Of a stretch of DNA of 24,059 nucleotides, positions 7,818-13,982 are shown one piece after another. The DNA comes from a virus. The translations under genes and the position numbers were made by a program. The stretch is taken from the IMG/VR virus record IMGVR_UViG_3300044731_001819, positions 1 to 24,059 of that record; one strand, written 5' to 3'. Numbering within the stretch: the first letter of the stretch is position 1; every line of letters begins with the position of its first letter. The notes under the pieces were generated by a model. That model was not told where the DNA came from. It worked only from the letters and a program-made list of their open reading frames with translations, and made no database searches.

Positions 7818-9121
7818 TTTAAAGTCTTCTCTTTCTTATCTGGTAACTCTTCATTGTAAGTGTCACGGGCAATAGTTACTCTCATGGTGTGTATTCCATC
7901 TGTTACATTGTGCATGATTGCAGTCACCATATACTTACCCGACAAATACCTATCGAGATAATCATCCTTGTTTTTGCTATATTCCTGTGTAAAGAACTCT
8001 AAGTCTACCATCTGACCAACTCTCATAGTTGAGTCTCCGTAGACATCTATCGTCATAGTCATAGAATTCATCTGATTTAGTAAAGATTGTCTATACGGTG
8101 ACTTATCAATAAATGATGAATCGTCTAAATTATCATAAACAAAATAAGACTTATCATAGTACTTAAGGTAAGAGTTTGGTGTGCTTTGGGTTTTACTATC
8201 GTAGGGTATCATTCTCCCTTTATTCATATGAGGTGTATCATTAAATGCATCTCTGTATGAAAAATTGTTTGAGTAATATGATTTAGTTGTAACTTCATGT
8301 ACAAGTATATTAGATGAATACACACCAAGTCTACTCTCTCGTATTTTATCTCCCATATCACGAATGCTGTAAGAACTGATGTTTCTTAGTTCTGATTCTA
8401 TCATCCGATCTCCACTTTTTGCTCGGAATCCGCTTGGTGCGGATTTATATGTGCAAACTGCTGGTGCTTGTTTCAAAGCAGAAATAGGTGTAAAGTTGAA
8501 ACCATCTAGAGTTTCATAAAATAAGTAGTCGCATATCTGTCTATTACTTGGTGATACGGACCTATTTGCAAACCAATTAATAGCATACAAAGGAGACCAA
8601 TTGGTCAGCAATACTGTTGTTTTACCATAAGTATCATTTATACTGATTGGTGGTAGAGAGGGATCAATTTTTGTCAAATCTCCATGTAGAGTATTCACCA
8701 TCTCAGAAAATTTCATATTTCTCATAACACGATTGAATTTTAATTGTGACGATAGTTCAGCGATGTGACTTATAAATTCTAATCGTATCGCCACAGTTAT
8801 ACTTCCCTCGCCTCGGATGTATGATGATACCTTGTACACTTTAAATCTAACCCTTCTAGGTTTATCATCTAATCCAGGAGTATAAAATGTGATATACAAA
8901 TCTTCTTGACCAATAATTGGAAAATTTTTCACCAGGTTCATTGAATCCGGAAATACCAAAGACCCCGATAAACAATTTGAATAAATGTCTTCATATATGG
9001 TGAAGTCACCAACTATTTTTCGCAAGTCCAATTCAAATCCCGTATATGATACAAGTTTGATCTCATCTACAATGACATCTCCTGCATTCATCAATTTATC
9101 GGGCGATTTACTTTTACTCAC
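7814..9121 (-). CDS. 27: Baseplate hub protein gp27-like
   Basis: I chose the GTG at 9121-9119 as the start, giving 435 aa, because GGAGGG lies at 9128-9133, six nt before it. A longer TTG-started reading to 9148 would run through the ribosome site and further into gp53. The protein resembles T4-superfamily hub proteins: a DFTIYEDIYSNCLSGSLVFPD strand-rich segment near 40, PIIGQEDLYITFYTPG, then VYKVSSYIRGEGSI and a VTTKSYYSN region, ending with SGKYMVTAIMHNVTDGIHTMRVTIARD. gp27 trimers form the torus joining the tail tube to the gp5 spike. It overlaps gp53 by 8 nt at the 5' end and the spike gene by 4 nt at the 3' end, which fits coupled expression. T4 gp27 is 391 aa. Confidence 0.85.
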   Translation of the reverse strand: MSKSKSPDKLMNAGDVIVDEIKLVSYTGFELDLRKIVGDFTIYEDIYSNCLSGSLVFPDSMNLVKNFPIIGQEDLYITFYTPGLDDKPRRVRFKVYKVSSYIRGEGSITVAIRLEFISHIAELSSQLKFNRVMRNMKFSEMVNTLHGDLTKIDPSLPPISINDTYGKTTVLLTNWSPLYAINWFANRSVSPSNRQICDYLFYETLDGFNFTPISALKQAPAVCTYKSAPSGFRAKSGDRMIESELRNISSYSIRDMGDKIRESRLGVYSSNILVHEVTTKSYYSNNFSYRDAFNDTPHMNKGRMIPYDSKTQSTPNSYLKYYDKSYFVYDNLDDSSFIDKSPYRQSLLNQMNSMTMTIDVYGDSTMRVGQMVDLEFFTQEYSKNKDDYLDRYLSGKYMVTAIMHNVTDGIHTMRVTIARDTYNEELPDKKEKTLK

Positions 9122-10007
9122 CAAAAACCCTCCGCATATCCTTAACAACTATATCCAGCATCTCGGGCCTTAGCATTTTAATAGTTCTCAGGCTCTCGTT
9201 TCTTCTAACCTCATGCTCATAGTTAGTTACTACCCTAATTGTACTCCCTGCAAGAGAGAAAACATCTATTCCTTTTGTGGCATATCGATCAAGAATACTA
9301 GTTTGAATTAGTTCTCCTGATTCCGAAGATAACAGCGAGTGATGGTCAACCATCATACCATCATCAACATTTTCAAAATGATGAACAGCATTCACATTAT
9401 CGCTAATATATCTGCCTAGTGGAGCATATATGTAAACACCGTCACTTCTTCCGTGTATAAGATCTCTAGTTTCATTTGTGACGCTATCAACATTTTCTGT
9501 TGGTGTGAATGATTCTCCTGTAATATTTTCCTCAATAACAATTTTGTATAAATCAGGATCCCAAGATTTAACGATACCGACAACACCATCTTTAACCAAT
9601 GTTTGTCCCGGTTCGTACCACAATTCTTCGTTGGCTTGTGCTGCTGGTCCAACTGAACTTCCATAATAAGTTCTTTTGCTGTCTATAATGAGAGTTCTTC
9701 CCTTGTATTTTTCTTGAACAACTCTCTGTAAATCTTGCGATGAGATCGGCCACTCAAATAACGGATTAATTATCTCATTGAACAAAAGTATTATCCAATG
9801 TAAATCAGATCTACCATATACACGATTAGCCAATGTATCTGGTCTCTCCCCATCTCTTATGACATAAGTCAAATATGAAGACTGTGTGTTTTTTACATAT
9901 TCAAGAAACTTAGCCCTAACCAATATGTTTTTTGCATTCACAACCTTTGTCTTTCCATTGACCTTTATTGGATAATTGATAACTGGCATGTTTGCGAAAT
10001 AAGACAT
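9114..10007 (-). CDS. 53: Baseplate wedge protein gp53
   Basis: The 297-aa product begins with a gp53-type N-terminus: MSYFANMPVINYPI, then LVRAKFLEYVKNTQSSYLTYVIRDGERPDTLANRVYGRSDLHWIILLFNEIINPLFEWPIS. That middle part reads like a LysM-type fold, known for gp53 and its TssE-neighbour relatives. It is about 100 residues longer than T4 gp53 (196 aa); the extra part (about 115-260) includes YEPGQTLVKDGVVGIVKSWDPDLYKIVIEE, a likely beta-rich insertion. gp53 clamps neighbouring wedges round the hub. A Shine-Dalgarno AGGGGG precedes the ATG, which follows the gp48 stop (TAATAG) directly. The C-terminus LDIVVKDMRRVFGE overlaps the hub start. Confidence 0.88.
   Translation of the reverse strand: MSYFANMPVINYPIKVNGKTKVVNAKNILVRAKFLEYVKNTQSSYLTYVIRDGERPDTLANRVYGRSDLHWIILLFNEIINPLFEWPISSQDLQRVVQEKYKGRTLIIDSKRTYYGSSVGPAAQANEELWYEPGQTLVKDGVVGIVKSWDPDLYKIVIEENITGESFTPTENVDSVTNETRDLIHGRSDGVYIYAPLGRYISDNVNAVHHFENVDDGMMVDHHSLLSSESGELIQTSILDRYATKGIDVFSLAGSTIRVVTNYEHEVRRNESLRTIKMLRPEMLDIVVKDMRRVFGE
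9128..9133 (-). promoter_or_regulatory. Shine-Dalgarno that sets the GTG start of the hub gene
   Basis: GGAGGG on the minus strand lies six nt before a GTG at 9121 within the last codons of gp53. The frame also has an upstream TTG at 9148, but that codon has no ribosome site of its own. The site supports the shorter hub protein and an 8-nt gp53/hub overlap. Confidence 0.75.
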
Positions 10008-10010
10008 CTA

Positions 10011-11192
10011 TTATGCCCCCTGTTCAGTTATACTTTGCTGAGTCAAAAGTTCAAGTTCGCTAAACTCAAGATCAAGAATAATTTTTGTCGGTGATATTTT
10101 ACCCTGTGAATCCTTGATTGTTCCAGTGAAAACACTTTCGCCGTAAGATAAATTGATTGATGTTAATGCACACTTTCTTATTTTAGGAATTCTTAGGTTG
10201 TCATTGCCGCCATGAAGAAATGCAATGTCGAACTCGGCAGGAAAATCTAAAAATCTCCCACCCTCTGATCTTTTTGGGTGACCATACTTTCTAAATGTGG
10301 TAACAATATTTTCTATAGTTTGGGCTTCTTTTTCCGACTTTGGAATCATGGTGAATGAGAAACTAAATGTTCTTCTTCCAACTCCCTTGAACAAATGAAC
10401 TACGAATGGATTTGTTACTTGTCTATCCATTGCCTGTTGATTTTTTGTGAATACATCCCTACCACCTACTAATTCAAGAACATCTTCACCGACTTTGATT
10501 GCGGACATCCCCATTTTTCTGGCAATTTCCGCTTGTGCTACAGAACCTGATCCTGTTTGTGTTTCTGTTAGGCTTCTCAATCCCCTTAGAATATCAAGTG
10601 AAGTAAGATCAGCATCTTCATATTCAAATCTATGCTTAATTGAAATATTTCCTGGCAAATACATGTAAACGCTAGCCTCATATTCCGTAAGATTTGAAAG
10701 TCCTGTGGTTTCCTCCACGAAAGAGTCTCTAGTTCTACCTTGCTGTCCAGTATTCGGTATACCGCTTCCGTTATACCCACCAAAGGCTGATGTCGCAGTT
10801 CCTAATATGGCCTCTCCAGCAGATCCAGCAAGGCTCACGAATTGACCCACACTCAGGCTTCCACCGGCATCTACGACGCTTTGTTGAACTGCCGAATAGA
10901 GAGCGTTTTGTCTACTTCTCTGTTGCGATAAAGTTGCTCCTCCAGTGATATAGATATCAAATCTAATCATAAACTGATGTTCTGGATTTTCACCTAGATC
11001 GATTGGATAGCACAACAAGGGGGGAGATGTTCTTTCTGTGCTATTCAAAGTTCTTTCGAATACATCTCTATCCGTAGAGAATGAAAGGTCGCTACTTATG
11101 CTGTTGGCATCAAAATTACCAAACGCTTCATTGTAACTTATTGAGGGTGGTTGATAGATAGGCATATGCTTATTTAGTGGGAAAGTAATCAT
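10011..11192 (-). CDS. 48: Baseplate tail-tube cap protein gp48-like
   Basis: The 393-aa protein fits gp48 (364 aa in T4), the tail-tube-fold protein that caps the hub and begins the tube together with gp54. Features are a Ser/Gly/Ala-rich low-complexity middle (about 85-170), a tube-like strand set near YMYLPGNISIKHRF, and the C-terminal part FSFSFTMIPKSEKEAQTIENIVTTFRKYGHP, GRFLDFPAEFDIAFLHG, ALTSINLSYGES and ISPTKIILDLEFSELELLTQQ, closely following tube and gp48 architecture. The first ATG (11192) has no Shine-Dalgarno. A second ATG at 11165 (MPIYQPPSISYN) lies 5 nt after ACTAAATA on the minus strand and could be the true start. It opens the leftward operon, divergent from gp4 with only 12 bp between start codons. 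Confidence 0.8.
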   Translation of the reverse strand: MITFPLNKHMPIYQPPSISYNEAFGNFDANSISSDLSFSTDRDVFERTLNSTERTSPPLLCYPIDLGENPEHQFMIRFDIYITGGATLSQQRSRQNALYSAVQQSVVDAGGSLSVGQFVSLAGSAGEAILGTATSAFGGYNGSGIPNTGQQGRTRDSFVEETTGLSNLTEYEASVYMYLPGNISIKHRFEYEDADLTSLDILRGLRSLTETQTGSGSVAQAEIARKMGMSAIKVGEDVLELVGGRDVFTKNQQAMDRQVTNPFVVHLFKGVGRRTFSFSFTMIPKSEKEAQTIENIVTTFRKYGHPKRSEGGRFLDFPAEFDIAFLHGGNDNLRIPKIRKCALTSINLSYGESVFTGTIKDSQGKISPTKIILDLEFSELELLTQQSITEQGA

Positions 11193-11197
11193 AAATA
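11190..11197 (+). promoter_or_regulatory. Late-promoter-like box directly before gp4
   Basis: CATAAATA matches the T4 late -10 element TATAAATA at 7 of 8 positions. It ends 7 nt before the gp4 ATG at 11205, so transcription would begin within about two nt of the start codon. Its first three bases are the complement of the gp48 start codon, so the promoter and the divergent gene overlap. gp4 has no other upstream space for a promoter outside the gp48 coding region. Confidence 0.55.
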
Positions 11198-11204
11198 ACT
11201 AATA

Positions 11205-11693
11205 ATGAAGGGGGATAAAATTCGTCGCTCTAACTCAAGTTACAAAGGACTCTATAGGCCAAAAAATACTCACAAATACCGAGGTGATGTAACTGCTTGC
11301 TTCTATCGGTCTTTGTGGGAAAGGAGGTTCATGGTTTTTTGCGATGAAAACTCATCTGTGATCGAGTGGTCTTCAGAGGAAGTGATAGTTCCATACGTTT
11401 CTCCAATCGACGGAAAATTCCACAGGTATTTTGTAGATTTTTATGTAAAAGTGAAATCTACAGATGAAAAGACCAAAGTCTACTTAATAGAAGTTAAACC
11501 CAAATCTCAGACTAAACAACCAGAACCCCCAAAAACAAAGAAAACATCTAAATCGAAGATAGCGGAGATGCGTAACTGGATTATCAACAACGCTAAATGG
11601 TCGGCGGCGAGGTCATTGTGTGAGGATAAGGGGTGGGAATTTAAAATTCTGACAGAAGAAAATCTATTTTCGGGTTCAGGAGAAGGATTATGA
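11205..11693 (+). CDS. 4: Head completion protein gp4 (PD-(D/E)XK/TnsA-like nuclease fold)
   Basis: The 162-aa product matches T4 gp4, a head completion factor needed before tails join. The family block is clear: SSYKGLYRPKNTHKYRGD at 11-28, then YRSLWERRFMVFCDENSSVIEWSSEEVIVPYVSPIDGKFHRYFVDFYV and a VYLIEVKPKSQ strand. E40, D78 and the E96-x-K98 pair form the expected catalytic set of a PD-(D/E)XK nuclease like TnsA. It may trim or process packaged DNA ends; the biochemical role in T4 is not settled. The ATG has a G-rich run inside the coding region but no Shine-Dalgarno before it. The stop overlaps the next start by 4 nt (ATGA). T4 gp4 is of similar size (about 150 aa). Confidence 0.9.
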   Translation: MKGDKIRRSNSSYKGLYRPKNTHKYRGDVTACFYRSLWERRFMVFCDENSSVIEWSSEEVIVPYVSPIDGKFHRYFVDFYVKVKSTDEKTKVYLIEVKPKSQTKQPEPPKTKKTSKSKIAEMRNWIINNAKWSAARSLCEDKGWEFKILTEENLFSGSGEGL

Positions 11694-12292
11694 GTAAAAA
11701 AGAAGTCCAAAAGGTACTAAACCAGTTTAGAAAAAGTGGAAAAGACATACAGTCTGACCAAGCAACGAGGTGGCTAGCGCAAAACCTCGGAAAAATTCAG
11801 ACTCAAATGAGGTCTGAAAACTTTAATCGTGACAACCCGTCTGTAAAAAAACCCGGAAATATAAAAGAAGGATCCATGATATTTTTCGGATATGATCCGA
11901 AAACAAAAGCAACTCTGCCCTTTTGGGATGCGTTCCCACTTGCAGTTTTAATAGACAAAAGTAAAGATAGTTTATTAGGGCTAAACTTGCACTATCTCAG
12001 TCCAAATATTAGATGGGTCTTCTTGAATCAACTTCTACGATTCACCAACAATCCAGAATATGCAAAAACCCCACCGGCAAATTTTACAATAGACTATCCT
12101 CAACTTAAAGCAATAAAGTCCTTTAAACCGTTTAGGGCAGCGATCAAACGATACTACATCAAATCTATAATGACAGAGATCAACGTAATTCCATCGAACG
12201 AGTGGAAATATACAACATTCATGCCCTTAGATAAATTCAAAGGGGCAAGTAGAGAAGAAGTTTGGAAATGGTCGAATAAATACTCTAGTTAA
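11690..12292 (+). CDS. Conserved T4-superfamily protein, 200 aa, role uncertain
   Basis: I recognise the core of this protein from many distant T4-like phages but cannot name it safely. The core is MIFFGYDPKTKATLPFWDAFPLAVLID near residue 63, followed by LGLNLHYLSPNIRWVFLNQLLRF and FKPFRAAIKRYYIKSIMTEINVIPSNEWKYTTFMPLDKF. The N-terminal 50 residues are basic and helical (RKSGKDIQSDQATRWLAQNLGKIQTQMR). It lies between gp4 and gp54, overlaps gp4 by 4 nt and is preceded by AGGAGAAGG, so it is expressed with head completion and tail initiation genes. Such proteins have sometimes been labelled as DNA end protector (gp2) or as structural; either is possible. The basic charge and company fit a DNA- or virion-associated role. 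Confidence 0.55.
   Translation: MSKKEVQKVLNQFRKSGKDIQSDQATRWLAQNLGKIQTQMRSENFNRDNPSVKKPGNIKEGSMIFFGYDPKTKATLPFWDAFPLAVLIDKSKDSLLGLNLHYLSPNIRWVFLNQLLRFTNNPEYAKTPPANFTIDYPQLKAIKSFKPFRAAIKRYYIKSIMTEINVIPSNEWKYTTFMPLDKFKGASREEVWKWSNKYSS
12275..12282 (+). promoter_or_regulatory. Late-promoter-like box before gp54
   Basis: AATAAATA matches the late -10 element TATAAATA at 7 of 8 positions and continues as ATAAATACTC, the same 10-mer found at two minus-strand sites near 17302 and 18772. It lies inside the last codons of the preceding gene and ends 11 nt before the gp54 ATG, which has no Shine-Dalgarno. The expected leader would be about 4-6 nt. Confidence 0.45.
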
Positions 12293-12293
12293 C

Positions 12294-13031
12294 ATGCCTG
12301 AAAGAAACTTCATAGACAATCTAATTGGACAAATGCGAGTAAAGGGTTTCGCCAGACCCAACCGCTGGATTGTTATAATCGATCTTGATGCGAATCTTGC
12401 AACAAATCTGGGATTTTCCAAAGCGGCTATAGTTAGGAGACTAGCAACGACTTGCAACTCTGTTTCTATTCCCAATAAGTCTTTCTACACACATGAGTTG
12501 AATGTATCTTATCCATCTACTCTGATTCCTTACGCAGTATCAACAAATAACCAAAGCGGTGCATCAATTGAGTTTAATGTTTTAGCAGATATGTTTGAGA
12601 AAGATGTGTTTGAAAATTGGCAAAATCAAATCATAGATCCTATTACCAAACAAGTTAATTTCTACGACAAATATGCAAAGAATTCCTCTGTTGTGATAGT
12701 TGAGTTACCCAATTCCATCAAGGATCTTGAAGAGGGGATTGGTTATTCATACAACCAAAACGCATCTGGAATAAGACTCACAGAGATATATCCATACAAT
12801 CTGAGCGTCAATAATGGAACACAGTCATATGATCAAACAACAGATGCATTAAAGATAAAAGTAGACTTCATGTATAGAGAAATCACAAAAATATCTCAAC
12901 CAAGAATCAGCAATATAAACGAAGGTTTATATCTTGTCGATGAAAACGGAAATAACATGGAAATACGAAGACTATTAACACAAGGATTAACTTTTATATC
13001 TCAAGGACAAGGGTTCCTTGGACAACTGTGA
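12294..13031 (+). CDS. 54: Baseplate-tail tube initiator gp54-like
   Basis: The 245-aa protein has the tail-tube fold signature: GFARPNRWIVIIDL at the N-terminus, ATTCNSVSIPNKSF near 58, SGASIEFNVLADMFEKDVFENWQNQIIDPITKQVNFYDKYAKN, then LTEIYPYNLSVNNGTQSYDQTTDALKIKVDFMYREI. This is the layout of gp19 tube proteins and their gp54 paralogue. Its length (T4 gp54 is 320 aa, gp19 163 aa) and place among baseplate genes favour gp54, the ring on which the tube polymerises. A tube protein would usually sit with the sheath gene gp18, which is not here. The ATG follows the upstream stop by 2 nt and has no Shine-Dalgarno. Confidence 0.75.
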   Translation: MPERNFIDNLIGQMRVKGFARPNRWIVIIDLDANLATNLGFSKAAIVRRLATTCNSVSIPNKSFYTHELNVSYPSTLIPYAVSTNNQSGASIEFNVLADMFEKDVFENWQNQIIDPITKQVNFYDKYAKNSSVVIVELPNSIKDLEEGIGYSYNQNASGIRLTEIYPYNLSVNNGTQSYDQTTDALKIKVDFMYREITKISQPRISNINEGLYLVDENGNNMEIRRLLTQGLTFISQGQGFLGQL

Positions 13032-13057
13032 AACCGAACTAAGGAGAATGAATTGAC

Positions 13058-13768
13058 ATGGGAAATTTAACGAATCTAATATCAACCACACCGACATATG
13101 AAACTGTTCTTCCGACTAGTAAACAAAGAATTTCATACCGTCCGTTTCTAGTCAAAGAAGAAAAAATACTTCTAATCGCATCAGAATCAAAAAACGAAAA
13201 AGAAATATCTAGAGCGATGAATGATGTTGTGAGTGCATGTACCTTCGGAAAGGTTAATATGCAAGACTCTTCCATCATTGATATCGAATATCTATTTTTA
13301 CAGATAAGAAGTAAATCGGTTGGCGAAACCACTAAACCTATGGTCAAGTGTAAAAAGTGCGAGGCAACCAACGAAATTCAAATCGACTTGACAAAAATTC
13401 ATCCCGTTACGAATTCAAATCACAACAGTAAAATTCAATTAACCGATAGTGTTATTGTTGAAATGAGATATCCAAAATTTTCCGATATAGAAAAGTTACA
13501 AGACGCCAATACCGAGACACAAAAGTTGTTTACATTAATGTCATTATGCATTGATAAAATACACACAAAAAAGGGCACATTCAATTCAATTGATCTTGAA
13601 GAAAGTGAGATTATTGACTTTATAGATAATTTAACGCAAAATCAATTTAGAAAAATGACTGAGTTTTTTGAAACAATGCCGCAAATGAAATATGATGTGG
13701 ATTACTCATGTGGTAAATGTGGAAACCGAGAAACCTTAAGTCTAAAAGGTGCCCAAGATTTTTTCTAA
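13058..13768 (+). CDS. 26: Baseplate hub/tail assembly protein gp26-like (zero-frame product)
   Basis: The 236-aa protein resembles T4-type gp26 hub proteins (208 aa in T4). Its N-terminus carries the family block TPTYETVLPTSKQRISYRPFLVKEEKILLIASES. Two CxxC pairs, C98/C101 (CKKC) and C218/C221 (CGKC), are about 117 residues apart and probably form one zinc ribbon. The helical C-terminal half includes KFSDIEKLQDANTETQKLFTLMSLCIDKI. A clear Shine-Dalgarno AAGGAGAATG precedes the ATG. The gene ends in ...GAT TTT TTC TAA, a canonical -1 slippery heptamer right on the stop, and a gp51-like frame continues in -1. It is immediately upstream of the tape measure gene, the place of tail assembly chaperones in long-tailed phages. 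A chaperone role is inference from this arrangement. Confidence 0.8.
   Translation: MGNLTNLISTTPTYETVLPTSKQRISYRPFLVKEEKILLIASESKNEKEISRAMNDVVSACTFGKVNMQDSSIIDIEYLFLQIRSKSVGETTKPMVKCKKCEATNEIQIDLTKIHPVTNSNHNSKIQLTDSVIVEMRYPKFSDIEKLQDANTETQKLFTLMSLCIDKIHTKKGTFNSIDLEESEIIDFIDNLTQNQFRKMTEFFETMPQMKYDVDYSCGKCGNRETLSLKGAQDFF
13759..13765 (+). promoter_or_regulatory. -1 programmed frameshift slippery site (T-TTT-TTC)
   Basis: The zero-frame codons are GAT TTT TTC TAA. The heptamer T-TTT-TTC allows both P- and A-site Phe tRNAs to re-pair after a -1 slip, and it is followed at once by the stop codon. Slippage leads into an open -1 frame coding 63 further residues. A short inverted repeat GACC (13773-13776) and GGTC (13791-13794) lies downstream, but it is weak and I do not rely on it as a stimulator. 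Confidence 0.8.
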
Positions 13769-13956
13769 TTTCGACCTCCCATGATAGTCTGGTCAACTAC
13801 TACGAAACTAACTTCGCTATGATTCAACACCACAAGTACTCACTTTCAGAATTAGAATCAATGATGCCGTGGGAGCGTCGAATTTACATAGAACTTCTAA
13901 TACAACACCTAAAGGATGAAAAAGAAAGAATGGAAAATGAAAGTCGGAATAGATAA
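13765..13956 (+). CDS. 51: gp51-like extension reached by -1 frameshift from the gp26-like gene
   Basis: The -1 frame codes 63 residues after the slip and then stops, so the fusion would be 299 aa. The sequence includes NYYETNFAMIQHHKYSLSELESMMPWERRIYIELLIQHLKDEKER, a block I recognise from gp26/gp51-region proteins of distant T4 relatives. An independent start is unlikely. The in-frame ATG at 13819 has no Shine-Dalgarno and would cut off the NYYETNFA part. The in-frame ATG at 13717 lies inside the zinc-ribbon coding region and would add unrelated residues. In T4, gp51 is a separate 249-aa hub assembly catalyst, so this short module is gp51-like at most. The tape measure starts 27 nt after the stop. 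Confidence 0.7.
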   Translation, partial: LISTSHDSLVNYYETNFAMIQHHKYSLSELESMMPWERRIYIELLIQHLKDEKERMENESRNR

Positions 13957-13982
13957 CTTGACAAGTCAGTAGGAATCCCCAG

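Noticed and set aside
9122-9148. TTG-started longer hub protein
   Set aside because: The GTG at 9121 has GGAGGG at ideal distance, while the TTG has none, and the extra residues would be coded by the gp53 end and the ribosome site.
13039-13371. 110-aa minus-strand frame opposite the gp26-like gene
   Set aside because: Antisense shadow of a gene with clear family motifs and ribosome site.
13717-13764. gp51-like frame starting independently at ATG 13717
   Set aside because: The first 16 codons translate the zinc-ribbon DNA of the gp26-like gene in the wrong frame, and no Shine-Dalgarno precedes the ATG; frameshift entry explains the conserved part better.
13960-13982. TTGACA near 13966 as a promoter of the tape measure gene
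   Set aside because: No -10 box lies at a suitable distance before the gene; the hexamer alone is not enough.
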